Positions 13,701 through 27,005 of a stretch of DNA of 64,000 bases are shown here, in pieces. The stretch lies in contig OY755247.1 of assembly GCA_963576725.1 (NCBI GenBank), forward strand, positions 12,652,534 through 12,716,533, given 5' to 3'. The position numbers and the translations under genes are program-made. The notes below the pieces were generated by a model that saw nothing but the letters and a program-made list of their open reading frames with translations, was not told the DNA's origin and ran no database searches. The stretch comes from Azorinus chamasolen (Eukaryota; Mollusca; Bivalvia; Cardiida; Solecurtidae). Position 1 is the first letter of the stretch; each line of letters opens with the position of its first letter.

Positions 13701-16700
13701 CACATGCTATTGTCGTAACTCCCGGTCGTCGTCGTCAAAAATCTTAACATTGACCATAACTTCTTCAATTTTTCATTTTAAATACAACCTTCATTTTTAG
13801 CTCGTCTGTTTAGAAGAAATCACGAGCTATTGTCGTAACTCCGGCGTCTACGTCGTTGTCGTCCGAAATCTTAACATTGACCATAACTTCTTCAATTTTT
13901 CATTTACAACCTTCATTTTTGTTATGCATGTTCATCTTGACAATGACGACAGACAAGCGTTTGCACCCGCTTGCAGTGCTCTTGTTGGTATGCATGTTCA
14001 TCTTGACAAGGCTTATCCACACACACCAAAATGATAACAGACGAGCGTTCACACCCGCTTGTTTGATTCTCTAATCTTTCTTTAACCTCTTCCCTCGTAG
14101 GCTATTTTTAGATCCAACCTCTTTTAAATAATTCTACCGAAAACGGGCATTTACTAGAGAAAGAATTGTGTTGTTTGAAACCATTGTGTAAATAGAGCAT
14201 ATGCTCCTATGAAACAAATGCTCTTTTTATCACAATGGGTCGTCCGCTTGCGGTGCTCTTGTTGCCATGTCTGTCTGTTTGTCTGTCTGTCTGTTTGTTT
14301 GTCACCAACTTTTAACATTGGTCATAAGTTTTCAGGCAGTACAGATAGAGACTTGATATTTGGCATGCATATGTATCATAAAGCCGCACATTTTGAGGGG
14401 TGACGTCAAGGTCATCCTTCAAGGTCAAAGGTCAGCAACTTTAACATTGGGCATAACCAGACATGTTTACAATTACGTTTTAGGCGTAATTATTATGCTT
14501 TTCACCTCCAATTTACGCTATTATGGTCCCCGACATTAAATTACGCGTATTTGAAATTTTCAGCGCCATATTTTTTCCTTATCGCATGATATCGTATTTT
14601 CGGGGATTAATCGCCACATTTTCCCCCCTTGTTTCATCGTGGCGCCGGCTATGTAGTCCATACCAATTGTGCACATGTGTAATGGATGTATTTATTAAAT
14701 GGCAGAGCGGGACAAGCAGACGCCAGAATCGAGAACGAATAAACGATGTCATGAAACTAATGGCTCTTTTCCGAACGAACCAACGAATAAGAAAAAGATA
14801 TCAGTTGTGAAACAACGATATAAAGATGCTTATCATGAAGCATGGAAGTGCTTAGGACCGTCAGTCAAAGGAGACTCTTGCGTGATGTGCTCAGTTTGTA
14901 GGGCAGTTTGTGCGATAGAATTTTCATGTGCACACTGGACGATTTGACTGTACTTGTCATATAACTCAAAGTCGGTTTACGGACATTTGCCCCCCGGACT
15001 TGTGCCCCTATTTGGGCATGGGCGGACATGCTGAACTGTTATATTTTCGTTCGCAAATGATATGAGGTTTTCTAAAAATGTCCGCCCATGCCCAAATAGG
15101 GGGGCACAAGTCCGGGGGGCAAATGTCACACGGACAATTTTCACAGTAAAAAGGCTGTCAATATGATTTTGTCTCGGTATTACACTTGCCTACCCCTAGA
15201 TTACACTTAAATTGGAAGATGATTACACTTGCGCAAAACTGGGGGTAAACAGGTCTGCATAACTTTTGAATCAGTAGAGATAGAGACTTGATATTTGGCA
15301 TTCATGTATATCTCTTGAAGCTGTACATTTTCTGGGGTGACATGTCAATGTCAAGGTCATTCTTCAAGGACAAAGGCCAGATATATAGGTCAAATCACTT
15401 ATTTTCGAACCAATAGAGATAGAAACTTGATATTTGTCATGCTTGTGTATCTCATGATGCTGCACATTTTGAGGACTGACAAGTCAGTGTCATGGTCATC
15501 CTTCAAGATCAAAGGACAAATGTATAGATCAAAGTTCACATTCGCTATTATATTTGATTTAGTACAGATAGAGACCTGATATTAAAATGCATGTGTATCT
15601 CATGGAGCCACATGTATTGCGTGGTGACATGACATGTCAAGGTCATCCTTCAAGTTCAAAGCTCATATATAGGTCGGATCACCCAACTTCACATAGAGAC
15701 TTTACAATTGGCCAGCTAACCTATTGGGGTGGTGTGGGGGCATAGTGTAGTGTTTCACAAACACATCTTGTTATCATTGTACAACACTGATGGAGGTCGT
15801 AAACAACCAACGTTGGAAAGCAATATTTTACATGAAAAGTTAAACAGACTTCAATCCTCAGCAGGGTTTCCCTTGACCCCTTAAAAAATACCAATTTGAG
15901 GGTCTTCTTGACCCCCTCTCAATAAAGTAAAGAACAGACCATCTTAATTTTGAGGGTCATTTGTAAAATTTAAGGGACATTTCAATAGAAAAAGGGGGTC
16001 AGGGAAAACCCTGCCTCATGGCATTATGCTACAAAATTTGCATTGATGTAGGTTGGTATGGTCCATCAACCGGAGCTATAGGTGTGTTCAAATACTAAAA
16101 TCGTCATATCTTTCCCTTCTCATAAAAATGCATTATCCATCATTACAAGGCTGAACCTAGAGCTCTGAGACAGGAACAAGTGTAGTGAGGTTCAAAGAAG
16201 TCTTTGACCTAATTTTCGTTCTCCCTTATCATTATTCTCCCCAAGATTAAAAAAGTTTCTGTATACAGTAGAGTTGTAGCTTAATGCAGGTTGAAAGTAA
16301 TGCAGAAAGCTCCTATTTGAACTTTCAGGTTTATTTCCACACTGCATTAAGCAACCGCTTGTTTTTTAAATCTCTTAAAGTTTATTTTCAATAAATGAAT
16401 GGTTGCTTAAGCTTTTACTCCATGAATATTCATGTAAGAAGTAATGACATCAATATTTGTCACAATTGTGGACCCTTTTCAGGTCATTTCGATCAGAGGC
16501 AGTCCTGAAAATTGCTCCAATGCCTGCATTGAGATTGTAAAAATCATCCAATCAGAAGCTCAATCACTCATGAAAGGGTAAGTAGATGTTTGTTGTCTCT
16601 GTATTTTGGTCTCATCTCGCATTTTGTGTAAATTCATCAGTTCAAGTATTTTTTTTAGAAATGTATTTTCATCGCACAAGACCGCTCAAGTTCTGTGTAT

Positions 16701-19700
16701 CCTGCATCATATTCTCAACCCTTTTCCTGTTGAATTTTGTAAGAAATAATGATGTCATGAATATTTATTAGCTGATTTTTTTTTTTTATTTGCATATGTA
16801 CACATTAATATTTTATATTTGTAGAACTTAAGAGTTAGATATAATTTCACAAACCGAGCAGAACCTGATCAGACGGCTCCTAGGAGCCGTCTCATCTGGG
16901 TCTACTCTGTTTACATAGGCATTTAAACGTGATGGTATTTTTAGGATAGGGTTAAAAGTTGTTGCCTGTATTGACTCTATTACCTTTTTCGAAAAGAAAG
17001 GAATATAAAATTTTATTCAAACATTGGTATGGGAGAGGGAAAAACATGGAATGTTCTTAACCTTTAGCCTGTTTTGGGTGGATGAGTGATTACCTATGCA
17101 AAGAGTTTAGATCCTGATGAGACACCAAGTAACTCCATATTTAATTAGGATAGAAACTTTTTAACACCCTGATTGCATTTCGGTACACATGCTGAATATT
17201 AGAGGTGTAACTATAGGTTGACCTATCGAGATATCCCAATAGCTGAGTTTCCAATAGTAATAGTTTGATAGTAATTCTGACAATCGAGAACTATCTCCAA
17301 TAGTTAATTCAACAATCGATAGTTTTCTTAAGTACAGTGGAAACACATCAATTCTTATTGATTATATGAAAAGAAAACAAATGTCTCTAATTTTAATATC
17401 TACCCTGTTTGTAAAGATTTGAAAACATGTCTGTTTATAAATATCATTCAAAGGACTTCATGACATGCATATGTATTTGTGTTGCTTTGTATGCTGTTTT
17501 TATAATTATAGAGACAAAAAGGCTGATCTTAAGTGCTGATCTAGTCAGTTTGATTCACTACCCTTATAAGTTTGAGAAGAAAACTCGTGATAGTCATTTT
17601 GGCCTCAATAACTACTGCTTATAGTTTGAACTTTGAAAATGTAACTGGTGTAAAGTTGTGTAAAAAGAAATTTTTCAGCAAGCTAGTGGTTTAAATTTTT
17701 TCGAAGCAGATTCAATTTGGAATAATCTTACAACTTGCATTGTACAAGTACATGATGTTCTTGCATCTTCAATTAGTTATTCCCCCGGCCGCGACAGACC
17801 AAAAGTCGTTAAAAGTTGGTACTAGTAGCTCCCTTGTCTGCGCTCGACATTAAAAGGTGTAGTTCTAGGACTGGTCGGCTCGGTGTCAGGATAATGTGAC
17901 TGTGTGGGATGCCTATGCCATGTGCCCGCGGCAGGGGTATTTCAGTGAGGCAGCACTATAACTTGTCTCATGCGTGTACCGTCTGCATATAACTGAAATA
18001 TTGTTGGTCGGACGTTAAACCCAACTCACTCACTCAATTAGTTATTCCCTTCGTGCTTGTGACACTTAAACTGGACTACCTTCATTTTATAATTAACTCT
18101 GCATGTTAAAAAAAATCTGCTCAATTGTCGTCAGCAACCTGTTAAAAACCATTCATTTTCTTTCCGACTTTTTTTCAGAAGTTTGGTCTGAATGACAACC
18201 AGATTTTATATCAGTTCAGGCCCCATGTTTTGCGAGGTCTGATCTGGATCCAAACTGTTTGCATAGGTCACACAAATGGTGGGAGAATCCACGGCTAGCA
18301 TGCAAAGAGTTAATCTTTACAAATTTGATATATTTGAAGGCATACATTTCTAAGGCTTTACTCCATAAAAATGCCTTTGCCTTTAAAAACAGAATAGACC
18401 CTGATCAGACGACTCCTGTAGGAACTTTCTGATCGGGGTCTGCTCTGTTTACTAATGAAATTATAGAGAGATCTGATTCTTAAGTTTCTGTTATGGTCAA
18501 ATTTTCTCTGTTCATGTGTCTGTATAAAGTACTATGCAATTGATATTCATGATGTCATTATTTCTTAATATGAATATTCATGGGGTAAAGGGTTAAGAGC
18601 ATTCATTACTTTGTGATGATTGAGAGTTATTGCATTTGAAGTCAAGTCATTGTTAGCTCGTCTGTTTCGAAGAAAGGTTGAGCTATTGTGGTCGCTGGGT
18701 CATAGTTGATGAGACTTCTAGCTATTGTGATCACTCGGTCGGCAGCGTGCAAAAACTTTACTCGAAAAGTATAGGAGGTCTCAAAACGAAACTTAGGTAG
18801 GTAAAGTGGGTAGATCTCATTGTGAAGAGAACCATAACTCATGATTTCAAAATTTCTGATACTTCTAGCCCTTTTTTATCAAAAAGTGTTAAATTATCTG
18901 GACAAGCACCAAATCCGATGAGCTTTGGCACCACACTCGGCTCTTGTTGCTACAACTATTCATCTTCAAAACAAAACTTTACTGACAAGATTCAAATCCT
19001 GCGCATGATTTATCTTTTTGCAATTCCATACTGCTATGTAGGGCTGACTATTGGGGCCAGTTTTGACTATTGCAATACTATTTCTATTGCTGAAAGTACT
19101 ATTGCGATACTATTGCTATTGCTGGAAACTATTGCAATACTATTGCAATAGTTATTGCCAAGATTTGAAAACTTGTAAATGCAAATTTGCACAGTGTAAG
19201 ATATAACTTTGCTGTAAATACTTACTAAAAAATGTTTGTGGAAATTATTTAAAATGAATTGGGCCTTGCCACTTGTGTTTTACAGCTTTTGTTTTTAACA
19301 AACTCGACCTCTGAGATGGTCGACGCCATCTTGAAAACACAATGCCAATTGTATGAAAGGACTATCGAAACTATCGATAGTCAGAGCAACTATCGCAATA
19401 GTCTATCGTCAATTGGAAATAACTATCGATAGTGTAAATGGGATAGAGAACTATCACGATAGTTCGATAGTTTGATGTATTGTTACACCACTACTGCTAT
19501 GGGTGGATGGCCGAATTTGAAAGTGCCTTCTTGCACCCCCATAAACATTTAAATGGTACAGCCATCAGCCTTTATCCCTAGTTACAGCCCTTAAAATGTT
19601 TGTTTTCATGCTGAGACAGGCTGATGTGCTCTTGTTTATTCAGTGTCATTAAACTGTTGCAGATTGACAATAATAGACAAGGACATTAACATGCAGACAA

Positions 19701-22700
19701 AGCATTAAATTTTGCCGTCTGTGAATTGTTAGCTACATGTCTGGTATAACTCTTTACCTAATGACTCAATAGTTAGTAGTAATTCTTTTATAGTGGTAGT
19801 GTGAACACTTTGCAGAAACGGCAAAGTCAGACCTATATTTCATAAGCAAACAGAGCATACCTTATTAGACAGTTGCATCAAAATGGATCAACAACAGGTA
19901 AAGAGTATGAAATATAGACTCCCACCCCCACCCCCACCCTCACCCCTTAAAAAAACAAAAAAGAAAAAAACACACACGATGAAGTTATGGGGTGGTATGC
20001 ATGAATCAGGTTGTTTGTGCATCTGTCTGTTGGAAGATAGTTGTGTTTACAGTTTTCACAAATATTACGGAAAATTTACTGGAGACCTTCCTACCATGGC
20101 AACTTTCATTTTGATCAGATGACTATTACAGGAGTTTTTGCCCCTTTATGTGTATTTTTTGGGTACATTTTGTGCTCCAGTCCAATTTTCTTCATAACAA
20201 TCAAAGCTTTTGACTTGTAACATGTTTTTACCATGTAGTGCTATAACTTTAGCATGCATTTTACAAAGAGTTAGGGGCATTAAAAGGACTTTGTAAAACT
20301 GTAAATTTACATTTCTTTAACATAATCCAATATTCTTTATAACTATCAAAGCTATTGGCTTTTAACTTGGAGCACTTATTAAACATCATGAGTTTATTAT
20401 GTAGTGCAAGAGCCATAACTCTGACATAACATTTTATAAGAGGTATGGTCCTATATGAACTTAGAAAATTTGTGTTTCTTAGTACAATTTGCATTAGCTG
20501 TATATAAAGATATTATGAATAGCCTAACTAGCATGGGAAACTGCACCTGTGATTGTCATTTCCATTGGACAAGTATTGTCCAAATAAAGAGCCGGTGGGG
20601 GATATTCGATAGCCTTTGGTTTACAGTTCTAGTTTATTGTGTTTTACATCCTTTGTATGACTGCATGCTGTGTATTTGCTTTTATACAATGCTTCTTTGC
20701 CATTGCAGAAAAGGTCCCCAAGAACAGATTGGTTCTAATAGGTCAGTATCATTTTGAAAAAAAAAAAAGAATAATTTAAAAAGCAAAGTTCTTCGGATAA
20801 TTTTCCAGATGCTTCACATTTATGAAGATAAAATTTGATTAAACTTCTTTGGAAATGGACCTTCATTGCATGTACCATCAGCTTTGCAAAGCTCATTTTG
20901 TTTTTGGTGTTTTATATTACTGTTTTAAAGAAATTTTAGTTTGTGTATGATTGGTTTATGAGAATTATATGCATTGCAGAGCAATAGATAAAGATACTTG
21001 TTCAGATACTTGAATCATCAGTTCTTCACCAAACCTCATATTGTGACCACTCTATAGAATTGTCTCAAAGAGAAGATTCAAAATGGTGGTAACATGGGGT
21101 TCGCAGGAGAAATAAAGGAACAATTCTTTAGCGTGTCGTGTCTATTCCTCTGGTATTATATGTGTATCTATTGTAATTGTACATGATGAAATTGGCATAT
21201 ATCAGACTAGAGTCTCTGAGCCCTGATGATTGTCATTTCTGAGATACATTCTTGCTTTGTTGTACTCATATAGTTGTATTTAAAATAAATAAGACACTTA
21301 ACCATGACATTGAAAATACAGTTTGATAGACCTTTTCATAGAAATTTTGTTTCATATTTTTGTTAATTTAATGTTTGGTATTATTTTACAGAGGAAGAGA
21401 TAAGGTTTATAAGTTATCGGAGTAATATCTTTCTCTGTCAATAGACTCAATATCAAAGATATATAAGCTAAGCTTTTCCATCAAAACAAATTGGGTATTA
21501 AAAAGTTTAACTACAGTCAAACCTGTTTTTAGAGACATAGTTTGGGAGAAAGCCAAAAGTGTCGTATCTCACAGGGTGTCTTTGAATTCAGGTTGAAAAT
21601 TTCATGGGCCCAGGGTCCATGTTGTATTGATCGACATTCTTCGCGAAAACTGATGACATTTCAAATTTATATCTAGGTATTACTTTTTTAGGGTTTGGAA
21701 TGGAATAAACTATTTTATGATGTTACAATAATTCTATTAATAAAAAGTAAGTTTGTGCACAAAACAAATTCATGAAAATCAGAAGCCTCGTAGTTTTTCG
21801 AAGCGTTTCGGCCCATTGCCACAACGAGGCCAAACACACCTGTCTTTGACAGGGAAGCAGAGGCACATTTCTATATGTCTGTATCTTAATTATGAGAATA
21901 CAATTTATGTTATAATGAAATAAACCTTTTAAAGTGGTGTGGTTAACTTCTTGTCAAGTTATGAAACCAATTTGGCAATTAAATCACTAGAATAGCCAAT
22001 TACGACATTATGACCGATTTCCGGTATAAATAAATGGATGATTAAAGCGCAGTTCATTATCAAAATTTTATGGTTGGGTAGCTAGCTATAAAAACTCTTA
22101 ACAGTATTGAGACTAACAGACCAACTGGACCAGATAATCCCTTATCACCTTGGGCATTAATCCTTTGACACGTTAATGAGGGCAATTAAGTACAAACACA
22201 ATGATACAGTGAAAGCTCATTGTCGCTAAAAACAATGTCGTTTGCCGAGTTGGGAGTACAAATTTAGTGTCGTATGTCGCATCTGCCAGTGTGTCGCTAT
22301 ATACAGTTGAAATATAGAGGAAAATACATCGGGAGGAAGGAAATACTGTCGCATCTGACAGGATGTCGCTAAAAACAATGTGTCGCTAGGACAGGTTTGA
22401 CTGTATTATATCAAATGAACATTAATTCAAAAACCAAGCTGTGAGCTTAACCCTTTCCTCCATGAATATTTATGCAAGAAATGATGATGTCATGAATATT
22501 AATTTCATTTTATAATGGTATATGAACACAGGATATTTTGAACGTGGCAAAACTAGAATAAAAACTATATCATATTATAAGCAAACGGAGCAGACCCTTA
22601 TCAGACGGCTCCCAAAGGAACCATCTGATCTGGGTATTCTGTTTTCAAAGGCATAGGAAGGCATATTTATTGAGTAAAGTGTTAAAGTCGTGTCCTGGAC

Positions 22701-25700
22701 CATGAATAGAATAGTAACATACATATATTATTATGGAATGGACACAAGACAGTAAAACCTAAATTGTATGGCTAACTAATGAAATGGTGATAAGTCTGTT
22801 GGTCAGGTTTGGCTAGAGTATTATGGCACTTAACAAGCACTTGATCGCTGTCACACAGATGTTAAATATTTCATTAACCCTTTACTCCATGAATATTTCT
22901 GTAAAAAATAATGACATCATGAATATTATTATATTAATTACAATGTTATAATTTGTATATATGGACACATGAACTTTTGGCCATGACAGAAACAGTAGAA
23001 TCATATTTGCATTATATCATAAGCAAGCACAGCAGACCCTGATTAGACTGCTCCTATACAAGCCATCTGATCTGGGTCTACTCTGTTTGCAAGGCATAGA
23101 AAGGCGTATTTGTAGAGTAAGGGGTTTAGTATTCCTAATTTTCACTGAATGAGTATTCCTAATTTTCATTGAGTTTCATTACACTCTTATTTGAAATTGA
23201 TTATTTGAACAATTTCTATTGAATAATCGCACAAATACGCAGCTTGTCTGTTCCCCTGTTGTTAGTTTTGTTTTATTGGTTGCCAGTGTTTTGAATTACA
23301 AGTGTTGTATGCATATCTATAACTTATAATGAAAGGTAGTTGTACATGATGAAATTGGCATATATCAGACTAGAGTCTCTGAGCCCTGATGATTGTCATT
23401 TCTGAGAGACTTTCTTACTTTGTAATACTAGTGTAGTTTTTGTTGACTGGCAATTTTGGAATGTTTGTAGTCTGTAGCTTGGTCAGGTTTGGCTAGAATA
23501 TTATGGCACTTTACAATCACTTGGTTGCTGTTACTAAGATGTTGAAGATTTCATGAAATATTCCTACTTTTCACCAAATGAGTATTCCTAATTTTCATGG
23601 AGTGTCATTACTCACTTATTTGAAATTGATTATTTGGAAAATTTCTATTGAATAATCACACAAGTACGCAGCTTGTCTGTTCCCCTGTTGTTAGTTTTGT
23701 TTTATTGGTTGCCAGTGTTTTGAATTACAAGTGTTGTATGCATATCTATAACTTATAATGAAAGGTAGTTGTACATGATGAAATTGGCATATATCAGACT
23801 AGAGTCTCTGAGCCCTGATGATTGTCATTTCTGAGAGACATTCTTACTTTGTAATACTAGTGTAGTAGTTTTTGTTGGCCTCACCAAGAAAAGTATCTAC
23901 AGGTGCTGACATGTTTGTAGTCTGTAGATTGGTCAGGTTTGGCTAGAAGATTATGGCACTTTACAAGCACTTGGTTGCTGTTACTATGATGTTAAAGATT
24001 TCACCAAACGAGTACTCTTAATTTTCACGGAGTGTCATTACTCGCTTATTTGAAATTGATTGGAAAATTTCTATTGAATAATCACTCAAAATATGCAGCT
24101 CATCTGTTCCTCTGAATGTTAGATTTGTTTTATTGGTTGCCAGTGTTTTGAATTACAAGTGTTGTATGCATATCTATAACTTATAATGAAAGGTAGTTGT
24201 ACATGATGAAATTGGCATATATCAGACTAGAGTCTCTGAGCCCTGATGATTGTCATTTCTGAGAGACATTCTTGCTTTGTTGTACTCGTGTAGTTTTTGC
24301 TGGCCTCACCAAGAAAAGTATCTACAGGTGCTGACATGTTTGAAATGTTTGTAGTCTGGTAGAAACTTAAATTTTACTGATAGACTTCATACTTAGCATA
24401 TATACTCATCACCTTAAACCTTTCCTCCATAAATATGCCTTTCTACACCTCTGTAAAAGTCACTTTATGAAGCCATTCTGATAGATGGAACATTTGCCCC
24501 TATAGTATATCCTATAGGATATCACAATGGTTTCAAATTACAAAATTCTAAAAAAAAATCCTTTTCTCTAGTTAGTGCTCCTTTTCGGTAGATTTATTCA
24601 GAGGTTGTATCTAAAAATAGCCTATGAAGTAATGGGTTAATTTGCATTTTTAGAGTGTTGTCCTGTCAGTCAGGGTTATACTTGCAGGTCTAGTATCAAA
24701 CTGACTATTATCTTATGTTAGGGCATAGTGTTTCACAATTTCATCTTGTTTATCATCAACTTCCATTTTGTCAAACGTGCTTGTGGTCAGCTCGGCATAG
24801 TCATTGCAATACGTTCATTCAATTTTAACTGGGCCATAAATTTTAGTACATGATGTGTTGGAGTACAAAAACTTTTACACTTGGCAGAGCCTGTGGAATT
24901 ATTTCCATTAATAGCATGTTTGCTTTTTAAAGACAAAAAGTCTTGCAAGTGCCTTGGTGTCATGTGAGCAATTTTTCTATATTGCACAGGCACCCCTTAA
25001 CCACATGGGACTCTGCATAACACCTTTATTGTCAATAAGTTGTTTTAAATTTTATGATATCCCAAGCCATTGCATGAACTACTTGCTGCTTGTTTAACCC
25101 TTTCTTCCATGAATTTCCATGTAAGGAATAATGATGTCATGAATATTAAAAAGAATTTGTTATATTGGCACAGGTATTTTGGGCCATGGCAGAAACTGTA
25201 CAATCATATTGAATCAAGTATTTCATAAGCAAGCAGAGCAGACCCTGATCAGACTACGCCTATAGGTGCCGTCTGATCTGGGTCTTCTGTTTCAGTTTGC
25301 AAAGGCATAGAAAGGCATATTCATGGAATTATGGGTTAATTTTTTTACACAATTTTCTTGTGCATACATTGTATATATTTCAAGAGCCACCAGGTTTATG
25401 TGCAAATTCTGTTGTTTTTTTTTTCAGAGAATGCCCCTTGAAGGTGCTGTGTCCTAACTATCTTTGTGGCAGAATTATCGGCAAGCAGGGGTCCGTCATC
25501 AAAGCCTTCATGGAACAATCAGGAACCCATATGGCTGTGTCCAGGTAGGGCCGTAGTTACGAATAACTTCATTCACTCTTTTAACCCTTTCCCTGTTCTA
25601 TATTTTTATGCCCCAAAGGCGGGCATATAATAATCGCATTTTACATCCGTCTGTCCTTCCATCCGTCTGTCCCAAATTTTGTGTCCCTTCTATAACTGTT

Positions 25701-26973
25701 TTATCTTTGAATGGATTTCAAAATAACCTGGCACAAATATTCATCACAAGAAGACGATGTGTTGCGTTCAACTTTCTGGTCTATGGGTCAGAGGTCAAGG
25801 TCACAGGGTACAATTTTTGGGGGCATTTGTCACGTGACTGACAGTAAATGTGTAAGGTGGAACATTGTAGCCATTTTCGAAACTCAAGAAACATCTATCG
25901 AATTCCATTAGCAAACAGCAGACCCTGATTAGACAGCTCCTATTGGCCTTTCCACCAATGTTGCGTTTTTTTGTCGAGCCCGTTTGTGATGAGCTCTACA
26001 GTCGCCACAATGTCTGTGCATGGTGGGTGTATGTTAGTGCGGCCGTCCAATCTTGTCCGGGCTCTAACTTAGAACTCCATGGATGGATTGTGAAATGACT
26101 GGGCATAAATGTTCCTCTAGAAGGTACGGTGTGTTGCATGCAAAAACCAGGTCAGTAGCTGAAAGGTCAAGGTTACCCTTGGAGGTTAAGTCACGATTTC
26201 ACAAACACATTCTAGTTTACTTTTGACCTTGACTTTTGAACTTTGACTTAATTTTTGAAACTCTTAACAAAAACCTTTAACATTGGCTTTTGTTTTAAAA
26301 CTGTCAAACAAATCGTATGAAACTTGGCTACAAATTGACCAAGAGTGGTTTTTTGTTTTTTACATAGTCGTGCCCCTTTATGGACCCAGTTGAACAGACA
26401 GGTGTTGGCGCCCGCATGCGGTGCTCTTGTAATAGATTAACACACATCTTGCTACTTGTCATGAGCTGTGGATTGAAATAAAAATACCGGTATGTCTAAT
26501 AATAGGTCCATATTAGAAAGTGTTTGTAGATAATTGTGTTTTCTTTTTACAGCCAACAAGATCCATTGCATTTTAGTGACAGGGTAGTCACTATTACTGG
26601 TCCATTAGAAAATCTGAAGAAGGGAGAGTCCCTGCTCAGTGAAAAGATTAGAAAGTGCAATGAACTAGACAAACAGAACTATGGAGTAAGTTCCTTGGGT
26701 TTTATTATTAGGGCCCCACACCTTGGTGTCACAGTGGGTTTTACTGTACTGTTTACTGACATGCATGTTGTCCAAGTGACATCTGTTTACTATGTGATAA
26801 TGACATTGCCTCCCTTTATTATGTTGAGTAGTAACTTTCAAATTACTAAGAAAAAAATCCTTATTGCTCCACAACAAAGGATTTGAGTAGAAACTTACAG
26901 ATTAGTAAAGCAAATTTTTACATTCAATTTTTATGCCCCCATAGACATAGTCGGGGGGCATATTGTTTTTGCC

Positions 26974-27005
<32 letters not shown>

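Larger units (their letters stand above)
14458..15257 (+). mobile_element. 800-bp TIR element with 6-bp target duplication
   Basis: It begins CAGACATGTTTAC and ends GTAAACAGGTCTG, 13-bp inverted repeats with one mismatch. CATAAC flanks it on both sides (14452-14457, 15258-15263), and intact E1 units read straight through CATAACTTTTG. It contains a short Cys-rich frame (14699-14947) and a nested hairpin element (14982-15127). The superfamily is unclear. Confidence 0.8.
13631..15772. mobile_element. E1-family rolling-circle-like element, interrupted twice
   Basis: The 5' box TATGCCCCC and its inverse GGGGGCATATTG lie at 13631-13672. The body resumes at 14264 (TGTCTGTCTG, then units with AACATTGG, GATAGAGACTTGATATTTGG, AAGGTCAAAGGTCA). 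The end is GGGGGCATAGTG, hairpin GTGTTT-cac-AAACAC, ATCTTGTT. Insertions inside are an H'-type element (13675-14263) and a TIR element (14458-15257). The start is 10 nt past the exon 8 donor. Confidence 0.8.
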
